Assembly: GCA_002951995.1 (NCBI GenBank)
Contig: CP019797.1
Location: 2,898,501 to 2,962,500 of the forward strand
Length of the DNA stretch: 64,000 nt
Source: Stenotrophomonas acidaminiphila
GTDB lineage: Bacteria; Pseudomonadota; Gammaproteobacteria; Xanthomonadales; Xanthomonadaceae
Reading direction: 5' to 3'
Shown here: positions 24,365-34,579 of the stretch, one piece after another
Numbering within the stretch: position 1 is the stretch's first letter
How the letters are laid out: each line of letters starts with the position of its first letter
Notes under the pieces: model-generated
Database searches by the model: none
Told to the model about the DNA's origin: nothing
What the model saw: only the letters and a program-made list of their open reading frames with translations
Made by a program: the position numbers and the translations under genes

Positions 24365-25359
24365 GCGAACAGCACGCTCATGCCCGGGCGGAACCCGTCG
24401 ACCGGCTGCCGTGGACGCACCCGCACCTCGAAGCTGCGCACGTCGTAGCCGGATGACTGCCGGGTGCTGCGCCAGGTGGCGTAGTCGCCGGCCGGGCTGA
24501 TGAAATAGACCTCGAACGCGGCGCTGCGCCCGCCCAGGGCCGGGATCGTGCCGTGCAGCACCGCCCCCGGCCTGAGCCCGTGCAGCTGGTCCTCGCGCAG
24601 GGTCAGCGCCACCCACATGTGGTCGATGTCGACCAGGGTGAACACCGGGTAGCCGGCCGGCACCAGTTCGCCGATGTCGGCCATGCGCTTGCTCACCTCG
24701 CCGGCCAGCGGCGCGTGGCCGCGGGTTTCCTGGCGCGCGGCGTCGACTTCGGCCTTGGCGCCTTCGGCCTGCCGCACCTGCGCCAGCGCGGCGGCCTTGT
24801 CCTGGCGGCGCGCGCCGGCCAGTGCCTGGTCGTACTGCGCCCGCGCCGCCCGCGCCAGCTCCTCCGCGCTGCGTGCCTGCGCCTGCGCCTCGTCGCGCTT
24901 CTGCCGGGTGACCACGCCCTCGTTGAACAGGGTGTCCAGCCGCCGGAACGTGGCCGTGGCCAGTTCGGCACCGGCCCGGGCACGCTGCCAGTTGGCCTCG
25001 GCGGCACGGATGTCCTCGCTGCGCGCGCCCTCCTCGGCCTTGTCCGCCATCGCCTGTGCGGCCGCGACCACCGCCGCGGCCTGGCGCTCTTTGGCCGCGA
25101 CTTCCGGGCTGTCCAGCTCGAACAGCAGCTGCCCGGCCGCGACCCGCTGGCCCTCGCGCACGTGCAGCGCGTGCAGCCGCGCGGTCACCTTGGCGGCGAC
25201 GTTGACGCTGTCGGCGTCGGCCATGCCCTGCACCTGGTCGGCCGGGGTACGCAGGCCAAGCCACAGCCCCAGCGCCACCAGCGCCAGCAACAACACGCCG
25301 GCGATGGCAAAAACGCGGCGCCGCCGCGGTCCCGTGTCGTGTCCCGCCGTCTGGCTCAT
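24349..25359 (-). CDS. HlyD-family periplasmic adaptor (membrane fusion protein)
   Basis: A 336-residue adaptor with one N-terminal membrane anchor (VFAIAGVLLLALVALGLWLGL, about 16-36). A biotinyl-lipoyl-like half-motif (VAAKVTARLHALHVREGQRV) follows, then a long Ala-rich coiled coil (about 90-200), the second lipoyl half (APLAGEVSKRMADIGELVPAG) and a beta-barrel domain (LREDQLHGLRPGAVL). It would link the inner-membrane permeases to the TolC-type channel encoded directly upstream, with which it overlaps by four bases. Confidence 0.93.
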   Translation of the reverse strand: MSQTAGHDTGPRRRRVFAIAGVLLLALVALGLWLGLRTPADQVQGMADADSVNVAAKVTARLHALHVREGQRVAAGQLLFELDSPEVAAKERQAAAVVAAAQAMADKAEEGARSEDIRAAEANWQRARAGAELATATFRRLDTLFNEGVVTRQKRDEAQAQARSAEELARAARAQYDQALAGARRQDKAAALAQVRQAEGAKAEVDAARQETRGHAPLAGEVSKRMADIGELVPAGYPVFTLVDIDHMWVALTLREDQLHGLRPGAVLHGTIPALGGRSAAFEVYFISPAGDYATWRSTRQSSGYDVRSFEVRVRPRQPVDGFRPGMSVLFAWPQG

Positions 25360-26747
25360 TCCAGCACCTTGTCCGCCCGCCGGCGGTAGTCGTCGAACCG
25401 TTGCATCTGCCCGCTCACTTCCAGCAGCTGCGCCAGCGCCACATCGAACTGGTAGGCCGCCTGCGCCCGCTCCACCCGCGCCGCGCCCAGCGCCAGGCGC
25501 GCGTCGATCACGTCCAGCGAGGTCGCCTGCCCTTCGCGGAAGGACAGCTCCTGCAGGCGCAGGTTCTCCTCGGCCTGGGCGATGCTGCTGTCCAGCAGCC
25601 GGAACTGGCTGCGCGCGGTGTCCAGTTCGTTCCAGGCCTTGCCCACGCCCAGCCGCACCTGGTTCTCCGCCTCGCCCAGCCCGGCGCGCGCCTGTTCCAG
25701 CTGCGCGCGCGCGGCGCTGACCTGCAGCGGCCGCGCGCTCGGCGACAGGAAGGTGTAGCGCAGGCCGATGCCGAACGCCCAGTCGGCATCGGTGAGCAGG
25801 GCGTCGCGGCGGTGCAGGTCGTACTGGCCGAACAGGTAGACCTGTGGCTTGAGTCTGGCCTGCTGCACGCGCACGCCCTGTTCGGCCTGCTGGCCCAGCG
25901 CGCGCAGGCGCTCGAGCTGCGGATGGCGCTGCAGCGCGCTGCGCTCGAACGCCTCGCGGGGCTCCAGCGGCGCGTCGATCACGAACAGCGGCGAAGTGGT
26001 GCCGACGTTGCCGCCGCTGCGCAGCAGCGTGGCCAGCGCCTGCTGCAGGGTGGCCAGGTCGTTGCGCGCCTTCTGGTACTCACGCTCGGCCTTGTCGCGG
26101 GCGACGCTGGCCTGCAGGCGCTGGGCGCGGCTGGCGAAGCCTTCGCGTTCGAGCTTGAGCGCGTCGTCCAGGTGCCGCTGCAGGCCATCGCGGACCTCGC
26201 GCCGTACCTGCACCGCGCGTTCGGCCAGCTGCTGGCCGAAATAGGCCTGCACCAGCTGCAGCGCCAGTGACTGGCGCTGCGCCTCGCGCTCGGCCTCGGC
26301 CTGGGCGGTGGCTGCCTGCGCCGCCTGCTGCGCCGCCGGGATCAGCCCACCGCTGTACAGCGGCACGCTGGCGGTGACGATCGGGCGGGTGCGCCAGTCG
26401 CGCTCGGCGAAACGCAGCGGCGATTCGATGCCGAACGCCTCGGCCACCGGTGCCAGCGAACCCAGTGGCAGCTCCAGCGATTTCTGGAACTGCATGCGGC
26501 GTATGTCGCCGGTGATTTCCGGCAGCCGCAGGTAGCGGGTGGCGTCCTGCAGGTCCTGCTTGCCGCGCACCCCGGCGTCGGCCGCGGCCAGCGCGTCGGA
26601 GACCTGTTCCAGGCGCGCGCGCGCCTGTTCGAAGCTCAACGCCGGCGGCGCGTCGACGCTGGCGGCAGCGGTGCCGGTGGCGGCCAGCAGAAGCCAGGCC
26701 GCGAACAACACCGCCCTTGCCCGGGTCGTCGACTGCGTGTGTGCCAC
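25356..26747 (-). CDS. TolC-family outer membrane efflux protein
   Basis: A 463-residue outer-membrane channel. It has a signal peptide (about 1-28, ending GTAAA-ASV), then two OEP repeats rich in long helices: LSFEQARARLEQVSDALAAAD, VTASVPLYSGGLIPAAQQAA, QLVQAYFGQQLAERAVQVR in the first, and WAFGIGLRYTFLSPS and LQELSFREGQATSLDVIDAR in the second. It is the first gene of a TolC-HlyD-permease-permease operon in which all genes overlap, indicating a tripartite exporter for an unknown substrate. Confidence 0.92.
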   Translation of the reverse strand: MAHTQSTTRARAVLFAAWLLLAATGTAAASVDAPPALSFEQARARLEQVSDALAAADAGVRGKQDLQDATRYLRLPEITGDIRRMQFQKSLELPLGSLAPVAEAFGIESPLRFAERDWRTRPIVTASVPLYSGGLIPAAQQAAQAATAQAEAEREAQRQSLALQLVQAYFGQQLAERAVQVRREVRDGLQRHLDDALKLEREGFASRAQRLQASVARDKAEREYQKARNDLATLQQALATLLRSGGNVGTTSPLFVIDAPLEPREAFERSALQRHPQLERLRALGQQAEQGVRVQQARLKPQVYLFGQYDLHRRDALLTDADWAFGIGLRYTFLSPSARPLQVSAARAQLEQARAGLGEAENQVRLGVGKAWNELDTARSQFRLLDSSIAQAEENLRLQELSFREGQATSLDVIDARLALGAARVERAQAAYQFDVALAQLLEVSGQMQRFDDYRRRADKVLE

Positions 26748-26819
26748 CGCGGATGCTCCTTTCCCCAGCCCGCGGCGAGCATAGCGCCGCCACCGTGAGG
26801 ACGCAGCATGCAGGCCAGC

Positions 26820-27734
26820 TCAGGCGGCCCGCGCCTGTGGCGCGCGTGGCGGCAGCCACGCCAGGCTGCGCCCGGCAGGGTCGAGCAGGCGCAGGCTGCC
26901 GTCGTGATCCTCGGCCAGGGCGGTGAGGCTTTCGACCCAGTCGCCGTCGTTGGCATAGACCAGGCCATCGCGCTCGACCAGCGCGGCCCGGTGGATGTGG
27001 CCGCAGACGATGCCGTCCAGGCCACGGCGGCGCGCGTCGTCCAGCCCGGCCTGCACGAAACGCTCGATGTAGCGCTCGGCCGCGGCGCTGCGCCGCTTGA
27101 GGAACTCGGCCAGCGACCAGTAGCGCAGTCCGACCCGCTGGCGCAGCGCGTTGAGCAGGCGGTTGCCGGTGAGGATGCGGTAGTAGAGCCAGTCGCCCAC
27201 GCCGTACTGCAGATGGCTGAGAACCAGACGCCAGCCGCCTTGGGTCGAGGGGGCGACCGCATCGCCGGCATCGGGCGATGCGATGGGGGAAGTCGCCGCA
27301 CGCGCCGCGCGCGTCGGCATCGGCAGATGCCAGCGCGTCGCGCCGTCGTAGTCGTCGCCGTGCACCACCAGCAGGCGGCGGCCATCGGCGGTGACGTGGA
27401 TGGCACGCCGCCGCACCTGCATCGCCGGCAGCATCAGCCCGCAGGTCCGGCGCAGCGGGGCGTCGTGGTTGCCGGGGATGTAGATGATCGCGGTGCCGGC
27501 GCGGCGCAGCCCGTGCAGCGCCTCGACCACGGCGTTGTGCGCCGCGTTCCAGCTGGCGCGCCGCTGCGCCAGCCACCACAGGTCGACGATGTCGCCGACC
27601 AGGTACAGGCGTTCGCAGCGCAGCGTGGACAGGAACCGCGCCAGCTCGGCCGCATGGCAATGGCGCGCGCCCAGGTGGGTGTCGGAGATGAACACCGCGC
27701 GCCGGTGCGGCAGCAGCGGGGTCGGCGCGCTCAT
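26820..27734 (-). CDS. UDP-2,3-diacylglucosamine diphosphatase-like metallophosphoesterase
   Basis: A 304-residue calcineurin-like phosphoesterase. Metal-binding blocks are VFISDTHLGARHC (about 15-27), LVGDIVDLWWL (about 46-56), IYIPGNHDAPLRR (about 84-96), VVHGDDYD (about 122) and CGHIHRAAL (about 245). This layout is that of the LpxH-like group often found outside the lipid A pathway in Proteobacteria. It is longer than E. coli LpxH (240 aa), so lipid A function is not assured. It overlaps the OlsF-like acyltransferase gene by four bases, suggesting a shared role in envelope lipid metabolism. Confidence 0.88.
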   Translation of the reverse strand: MSAPTPLLPHRRAVFISDTHLGARHCHAAELARFLSTLRCERLYLVGDIVDLWWLAQRRASWNAAHNAVVEALHGLRRAGTAIIYIPGNHDAPLRRTCGLMLPAMQVRRRAIHVTADGRRLLVVHGDDYDGATRWHLPMPTRAARAATSPIASPDAGDAVAPSTQGGWRLVLSHLQYGVGDWLYYRILTGNRLLNALRQRVGLRYWSLAEFLKRRSAAAERYIERFVQAGLDDARRRGLDGIVCGHIHRAALVERDGLVYANDGDWVESLTALAEDHDGSLRLLDPAGRSLAWLPPRAPQARAA

Positions 27735-29443
27735 GCCGGCACCCCGGCGTCGCGCAGGTAACGCCGGCGCTTGTGCGGGCGGATCGCCTGCAGGTCCACT
27801 TCGATCAGGCCGTCGATGGAATCGCTGAAGTCCGGGTCCACGCCGAACGCCAGGAAGCGCGCGCCGCCCGGCTCGCACAGATCGGTGTACTGGCGGTAGA
27901 GCGTGGGCACGCTGGTGCCCAGCGCAGCCAGGTTGGCCTTGAGCACCTCGAACGCGGCATCGGCATCCATGTCGCCGAAGCACGGCGGCGCGGCGAAGTA
28001 CTGGAACGGCCGGGTCGACTCGACCAGGCCATGGCCGCCGCCGTAGTAGCGCTGGTAGTACGCGACCAGCTGTTCGCGCGCCTCGCGCGGCAACGCCGCG
28101 CTGATCGATACCGCGCCGAACAGGTAGCGCACGCCCGGCTGGCTGCGCAGGTAGGCGCCGATGCCCTGCCACAGGTAATCCAGGCTGCGGCTGCCCCAGT
28201 AGTCGGGCACCACGAAGCTGCGGCCCAGCTCCATGCCCTCGGCGATGCGCGGGATGGCATCGTCGGCATAGCGGAACAGCGCCGCGGTATAGAGCCCGGC
28301 CAGGCCGCTGCGCGCCAGCGCCTGGGCGCCGCGCATGATGCGGTAGGCGCCGGCGATGCGCTGCTGCGCCGCATCCCAGACCACGATGTGCTGGTACAGC
28401 AGGTCGAAGTCGTCCAGGTCGCGGCTGCGCCCGGTGCCCTCCCCGACCCGGCGGAAGGTCAGCTCGCGCAACCGCCCCAGTTCCAGCAGCAGCGGCGAGC
28501 CGGCGGCGCAGCGTGCCAGCCGGATCTGCTTGCCGTCGCCGGTCTGGCCGAGCAGGTCGGCGGCCTCGATCTCCGCCGCGACCCGCTCGGCGGCGATCGC
28601 CGCGGCCAGCGGTTCGGGCCCGTCGACGGCAGCGCCCGCCGGCGCGTCGTCGGCACCGAGCGCATACAGCGCGCGCCGTACCGCCTGCAGCTGCAGCGCC
28701 GGGTCCAGCGCGGGGTCCAGGTGCAGGGCCTGCCCCACCCTCAGCCGCAGCGGGCGCCCGCGGCGGGCGAACATCTCGCGCGCCAGCAGCGCGGTGCCGG
28801 CCGGCTTGAACAGCGCCGAGGCGCCGTAGAACAACGCCGAGTTGCGCGCCTGCACCCGCACCGGCAGCACCGGCGTGCCGGTGGCGTTGGCGAAGCGCAC
28901 GAAGCCGCGGTTCCAGCGGCCGTCGCGGATGCCACGCAGCGACAGCCGCGACACTTCGCCGGCCGGGAACACGATCACGCACTGCTCGGCCGCCAGCGCC
29001 TGCTCCACCGCGCGCAGGCTGTCACGGCGCGCGCGGCCGCCGAGGATCCGTACCGACAGCAGCAGCTCGCGCAGCGGCTCCAGGTCGGCCAGCAGGTCGT
29101 TGGCGATGATGCGCACGTCGCGCCGCACCTGGCCCACCGCGTCCAGCAGCGCCAGCGCGTCGAGCGCGCCGGAGGGGTGGTTGGCGACCACCAGCAGCCG
29201 CCCGCGGGCGGGGATCCGTTCCAGCGCGCCACGGTCCAGCTGGTAGCGGCTGCCCAGGAAGTCCAGCGCGGCCTGGACAAAGGCGAAGCCGCGGCGCTCG
29301 CCGTTGTGGCGCAGGAACGCCTGCACCTGGTCCAGCCGCGACCAGCGCCCCACGCTGCGCAGCAGCGGCCGCGCCAAGTGCCCGCGCGGGCCATGGAACC
29401 ACTCGGGATAGCGCTGCTGCAGGCGTTGCTCGATCTGGTGCAT
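27731..29443 (-). CDS. bifunctional lysophospholipid acyltransferase / GNAT N-acyltransferase (OlsF-like)
   Basis: A 570-residue two-domain protein. The N-terminal half (about 60-250) is a PlsC-type acyltransferase with VVANHPSGALDALALLD and CVIVFPAGEVSRLS. The C-terminal half (about 290-560) is an OlsB/hemolysin-like GNAT domain with LRELTFRRVGEGTGRSRDLD, IAGAYRIMRG, LGRSFVVPDYWGSRSLDYLW and YLFGAVSISA. This fusion matches OlsF, which makes ornithine lipid by N- then O-acylation in Serratia and others. Ornithine-lipid synthesis is inferred by architecture only. It is co-translated with an LpxH-like phosphoesterase. Confidence 0.85.
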   Translation of the reverse strand: MHQIEQRLQQRYPEWFHGPRGHLARPLLRSVGRWSRLDQVQAFLRHNGERRGFAFVQAALDFLGSRYQLDRGALERIPARGRLLVVANHPSGALDALALLDAVGQVRRDVRIIANDLLADLEPLRELLLSVRILGGRARRDSLRAVEQALAAEQCVIVFPAGEVSRLSLRGIRDGRWNRGFVRFANATGTPVLPVRVQARNSALFYGASALFKPAGTALLAREMFARRGRPLRLRVGQALHLDPALDPALQLQAVRRALYALGADDAPAGAAVDGPEPLAAAIAAERVAAEIEAADLLGQTGDGKQIRLARCAAGSPLLLELGRLRELTFRRVGEGTGRSRDLDDFDLLYQHIVVWDAAQQRIAGAYRIMRGAQALARSGLAGLYTAALFRYADDAIPRIAEGMELGRSFVVPDYWGSRSLDYLWQGIGAYLRSQPGVRYLFGAVSISAALPREAREQLVAYYQRYYGGGHGLVESTRPFQYFAAPPCFGDMDADAAFEVLKANLAALGTSVPTLYRQYTDLCEPGGARFLAFGVDPDFSDSIDGLIEVDLQAIRPHKRRRYLRDAGVPA

Positions 29444-29554
29444 GGCGGTGGTCCGACGGCCCGGTTGGCCGGCAGCCTGCGCCCGCCAGGCGGCAGCGCG
29501 GTTGCGGTTTTGCGGCAGTTCGGTGACGCCCGGCCGCGGGCGGCGGGCTGGGTG

Positions 29555-29586
29555 AACCGGTTTATTAACCGGATGGCAACAACCGG
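29555..29586 (+). promoter_or_regulatory. small hairpin and AACCGG repeats upstream of metK
   Basis: AACCGG occurs at 29555, 29567 and 29581. CCGGTT-TATT-AACCGG (29557-29572) can form a 6-bp stem. It lies about 80-110 bp before metK and upstream of a TATCAT (29619-29624) that could be a -10, so it is more likely an operator than a transcribed leader. It does not resemble any SAM riboswitch I know. Confidence 0.3.
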
Positions 29587-29664
29587 CCCTGCACTATTCC
29601 CGGGGTGCCCCGGCCGTGTATCATGCGCGGCTATCTTTTCATCCGCATACAGGGATACAAGCTC

Positions 29665-30900
<1,236 letters not shown>

Positions 30901-30925
30901 GCCCGGCCCGGCAAGCGTTGACCGG

Positions 30926-30951
30926 AAAGGCCGCCCGCAGGGGCGGCCTTT
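30926..30951 (+). terminator. intrinsic terminator of metK
   Basis: AAAGGCCGCCC-GCAG-GGGCGGCCTTT forms a perfect 11-bp stem with a tetraloop, starting 26 bp after the metK stop and followed by TCCGTTT. The A tract before and T tract after the stem make it usable in both directions. Confidence 0.85.
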
Positions 30952-31030
30952 CCGTTTGCGGGCAGCGGCCGGGGGTGCATCCGGCCACCGCGCCGGGTTA
31001 GCCTGCGGCTCCCCCTTCGCGCCAATGCCC

Positions 31031-31534
31031 ATGTCCGAGCCCACGTCCCACCAGTTGTCGATGACCGTGCTGATGACCCCGGACATGGCCAATTTCTCCG
31101 GCAAGGTGCATGGCGGCGCGGTACTGCGCCTGCTCGACCAGGTGGCCTACGCCTGCGCCAGCCGCTACGCCGGCAATTACGTGGTCACCCTGTCGGTGGA
31201 CCAGGTGATGTTCCGCCAGCCGATCGCGGTGGGCGAGCTGGTCACCTTCCTCGCGTCGGTGAACTACACCGGCACCTCATCGATGGAAGTGGGCATCAAG
31301 GTGGTGGCCGAGGACATCCGCCAGGGCAGCGTGCGCCACGCCAACAGCTGCTTTTTCACCATGGTCGCGGTGGACGACGACGGCAGGCCCACGCCGGTGC
31401 CGCCGCTGCAGCCGGCGACCGGCGACGAAAAGCGCCGCTATGCCGCCGCGCAGATCCGCCGCCAGCTGCGCCAGGACATGGAGCAGCGCCACCGCGAGCT
31501 GCTCGGCAGCAGCGCCACCACGCCGGCACCGTAG
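31031..31534 (+). CDS. acyl-CoA thioesterase (hotdog fold)
   Basis: A 167-residue hotdog-fold thioesterase: MTVLMTPDMANFSGKVHGGAVLRLLDQVAYACASRYAG (in parts: MTPDMANFSGKVHGG, LRLLDQVAYACA), with the catalytic-site aspartate in LLDQ, and VTLSVDQVMFRQPIAVGELV. It is of the cytosolic acyl-CoA hydrolase/YciA type, hydrolysing acyl-CoA to free fatty acid and CoA. Two ATGs six bases apart (31025 and 31031) are possible and neither has a strong ribosome-binding site. The tail beyond residue 140 is variable. It is convergent with the protein kinase gene. Confidence 0.9.
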   Translation: MSEPTSHQLSMTVLMTPDMANFSGKVHGGAVLRLLDQVAYACASRYAGNYVVTLSVDQVMFRQPIAVGELVTFLASVNYTGTSSMEVGIKVVAEDIRQGSVRHANSCFFTMVAVDDDGRPTPVPPLQPATGDEKRRYAAAQIRRQLRQDMEQRHRELLGSSATTPAP

Positions 31535-31610
31535 CACCGCGGCGGCCGCGCCCACGGGCGGGCGCCGCCAACCGGAGCGCGGCGGGGCGTACGCCGCCTG
31601 CCGCTGCGGG

Positions 31611-34547
31611 TCAGCGGCCGCCGGCCGCGGCGATCACCTCGCGGGCCTGCTCGCGGACCGAACGCATCCCGGCATCCAGCTGCGCGGGGTCACGCTTCAG
31701 CAGCGGGTCCAGGTAGCGGGTGCGCAGCGCGGTCGCATCGTCCACCCGTTGCATGCGCTGCAGCAGCCGGTACAGGCGCGCGGCGGTTTCGATCGTGGGC
31801 GACGCCTCGGCGCCGAGTTTGCGCGCGCGCAGCTCCAATGCCGTCGCGTAGGCCGCGCGCGCCGGCTCCAGCCGGCCCAGGGCCAGCAGGATGTCGGCAT
31901 TCAGGCTCCAGGTGCCGGCGATGATCGGGTGGTCCGGGGCGAGCGTGCGGCGCTGGCCCTCGAGGCAGCGCTGCGCATGCGGCAGCGCCTGCGCATGGCG
32001 CCCCTGCCGGTGCAGCAGGCTCGCCAGGCTGCCCTGCGCCAGCAGGGTATTGGGATGGTCCGGACCGCGGTGGCGCAGGTGCGAATCCAGCACCGCCTGC
32101 TGCACCCGCAGCGCCTGCGCCATGAATCCGGCGCGCGCGGCCGGGTCGTCGGCCAGCATGGCACGCTTGTTCAGCACGCCGACCAGGCCGGTCATCGGCG
32201 AGACGGCCTGGGCGCTGTCTTCGCCCTGTTGCTGGCGCCGGTAGTCGATGACCCGTTCGATCTCGGCCTGGACCCTGGCCAGCGCCGCGTCGTCGCCGGC
32301 CAGCGCGAAGCCGTTGGTCGCCACCAGGTAGCGCGCCGACACCGTGTCCGGATGGTCTTCGCCGTAACGCCGCGCCAGCACGTCGGCCACGTTGCGGGCC
32401 ACGGCCTGCGACTGTTCGAACTGCTTCTGCTCGCGCAGCAGCTTGGCCTGCACCAATGCCACGTACAGCGTGTCGCGATGCGTCGCCCCCAGCGCACGCT
32501 GGTACAGCGGCAGCAGCGCTTCGACCTCCGGCCCGGCCTCGTCGCGCCGGCCGGCCTGGATCAACGCATCGATGCGGTAACGACGCAGGCGCAGCAGGCG
32601 CTCGTCGCTTTCCGGCAGCGCGCTGCCGACACCCGCGCGGATCGCGTCGTAGGCGGCGATGGCGTCGTCGAAGCGGCCCTGGATGATCATCAGGATGGCG
32701 CGCCCCAGTTCGGCCTCCAGCCGCTGCGGATCGCTCATCGGCCGTGCCGCGGTGGCGGCGTGCACCTGCGTGTACAGGCGCTGCGCCTCGTCCGCGCGCC
32801 CGAGGGTGACCAGCACCCCTGCCAGCGCCAGTTCCGTTGACAGCCGCTCCGGGCTGTCCGCTGCCAGCGCCTGCCGCTGCTCCAGCACCTGCCGCAACTG
32901 CGCCTCGGCGCTGACGTTGCTGCCGATGGCGTGCAGCACGCCGGCCAGCGATTGCCGCAACTCCGCCGCCAGCGCGGCGTCGTCGCTCACCTCGTTGCCG
33001 ATCCGGTCCAGCGCGTGCGCCACCACGTAGGTCTCCAGCGCATCGCGGGCCAGATCGGTGGCGCCACGCGCGGCCGCGGCATCCACCAGCTGCAGCACCT
33101 GCGGCGAGGCCAGTTGCCCACCGGCGGCGGCGTCGGCCTTGAGCAGCATGTCCTTCTGCGCCGCGGCCAGCGAGCGCCCCATTGCCTGGATGTCGACGCT
33201 TTCCAGGGTGCCGCGCTGGAAATCGACGATCCGCTGCAGCTCCCGCCCGCGGCGTTCGGCCAGCGCCTGCTGCGCTTTGGCCTCGCGCAGGGCCAGCACC
33301 GAGGCCAGCAGCCCGCCCAGCACCGACACCAGCACCAGCGCCGCGGCGGCCAGCGGCCAGGCGTTGCGCCGCAGCAGGCGCCGCATGCGATACCCGCGTT
33401 CGCCGGCGCGGGCGCTGACCGGGCGGTGCTCCAGGTACCGGCGCAGGTCCTCGGCCAGCGCCGCGACCGAGGGGTAACGGCGGTCGGGCTCCTTGCGCAG
33501 CGCCTTGAGCACGATGGCGTCGATGTCGGCCGGCACCGCGCGCCCGCGCCGCCGTGGCGCACCGTCGGCGCGCAGCCGCCGGCTTGGCGGCGGCACGTCG
33601 GTATTGGCGATGGCGTTGTACAGGCCGGCCGGGTTGTCGATGTCGGCGAACGGCAGCTGCCCGCAGACCAGCTGGTACAGCACCGCGCCCAGCGAGTAGA
33701 CGTCGGTGGCGGTGGTCAGCGGCTGGCAGGCGAGCTGCTCGGGGCTGGCATAAGCCAGGGTGAGGGCATGCTGGCCGGTACGCGTATCGCCGGCCGCCGC
33801 GCTGTCCTCGTCGATCAGGCGGGCGATGCCGAAGTCCAGCAAGCGCGGCTGGCCGCGCGCGTCGACCAGGATGTTGGCCGGCTTGAGATCACGGTGGATG
33901 ACCAGGCAGCGGTGCGCCTCGGCCACCGCTTCGCAGATCCTGACGAACAGCGCGATGCGCTCGTCCAGCGGCAGCCGCGCGGCGTGGACGTCCACGCGCT
34001 CGCCCTCGACGTATTCCATGGCCAGGAACGGGCGGCCATCGGCGAGAATGCCGCCGTCGAGCAGGCGCGCGATGCCCGGGTGGTCCAGCCGCGCCAGCAG
34101 TTCACGCTCGCGGGCGAAGCGCGCGCGCAGTTCCTGCGACGCCTCGGCCACCGGGTTGAGCAGCTTCAGCGCGACCTTCTGCACGAAGCCGCCGTGGCTG
34201 CGTTCGGCCAGGTACACCACGCCCATGCCGCCGGCGCCCAGGCGCTGCAGCAGGCGGTATTCGCGGCTGGCGTCGGCCGATGCCTCCTGGCCGCTGAGGT
34301 CCTGCCCCGGGTCGGGCGGCGGCAGCCCCGGCGAACGGCACGACACCACCAGCGTCTGGTCGGCCTCCATGCCGGCGAGCAGCGCCCGCACCTCCTCGGC
34401 CAGCGCTGCATCGCCGGCCGCCTCGCGTTCGATCAGCGCCTCGCGGGCGCTGCCCTGCAGGTCCAGCGCCTGCAGCACGATCTGCTTGACCCGGTGGTAA
34501 CGCGTCGCGTCGCCACTGCTCCCCTCGCCTTCGCGCATCGTCCCCAT
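31611..34547 (-). CDS. membrane-anchored serine/threonine-protein kinase with TPR sensor domain
   Basis: A 978-residue Hanks-type kinase. The kinase domain (about 98-370) shows the glycine loop RLGAGGMGVVYLAE, the lysine in KVALKLL, HRDLKPANILVD (about 215) and LLDFGIARLIDED. One membrane helix (AWPLAAAALVLVSVLGGLLAS, about residue 400) follows. The remaining 550 residues are helical TPR-like repeats, probably periplasmic or cytoplasmic sensing modules. The N-terminal segment HRVKQIVLQALDLQGSAREAL is typical of Xanthomonadaceae kinases usually paired with an ECF sigma factor; none is adjacent. GGAGG precedes the chosen ATG; an ATG 9 bases later is also possible. Confidence 0.92.
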   Translation of the reverse strand: MGTMREGEGSSGDATRYHRVKQIVLQALDLQGSAREALIEREAAGDAALAEEVRALLAGMEADQTLVVSCRSPGLPPPDPGQDLSGQEASADASREYRLLQRLGAGGMGVVYLAERSHGGFVQKVALKLLNPVAEASQELRARFARERELLARLDHPGIARLLDGGILADGRPFLAMEYVEGERVDVHAARLPLDERIALFVRICEAVAEAHRCLVIHRDLKPANILVDARGQPRLLDFGIARLIDEDSAAAGDTRTGQHALTLAYASPEQLACQPLTTATDVYSLGAVLYQLVCGQLPFADIDNPAGLYNAIANTDVPPPSRRLRADGAPRRRGRAVPADIDAIVLKALRKEPDRRYPSVAALAEDLRRYLEHRPVSARAGERGYRMRRLLRRNAWPLAAAALVLVSVLGGLLASVLALREAKAQQALAERRGRELQRIVDFQRGTLESVDIQAMGRSLAAAQKDMLLKADAAAGGQLASPQVLQLVDAAAARGATDLARDALETYVVAHALDRIGNEVSDDAALAAELRQSLAGVLHAIGSNVSAEAQLRQVLEQRQALAADSPERLSTELALAGVLVTLGRADEAQRLYTQVHAATAARPMSDPQRLEAELGRAILMIIQGRFDDAIAAYDAIRAGVGSALPESDERLLRLRRYRIDALIQAGRRDEAGPEVEALLPLYQRALGATHRDTLYVALVQAKLLREQKQFEQSQAVARNVADVLARRYGEDHPDTVSARYLVATNGFALAGDDAALARVQAEIERVIDYRRQQQGEDSAQAVSPMTGLVGVLNKRAMLADDPAARAGFMAQALRVQQAVLDSHLRHRGPDHPNTLLAQGSLASLLHRQGRHAQALPHAQRCLEGQRRTLAPDHPIIAGTWSLNADILLALGRLEPARAAYATALELRARKLGAEASPTIETAARLYRLLQRMQRVDDATALRTRYLDPLLKRDPAQLDAGMRSVREQAREVIAAAGGR

Positions 34548-34579
34548 TCCCCGTTCACCTCCCCGTGCGACGGATCCCC

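Noticed and set aside
29555..29664. A SAM riboswitch before metK
   Set aside because: Only a 6-bp stem and AACCGG repeats are visible, and the likely -10 lies downstream of them; no SAM-I, SAM-II or related core could be matched.
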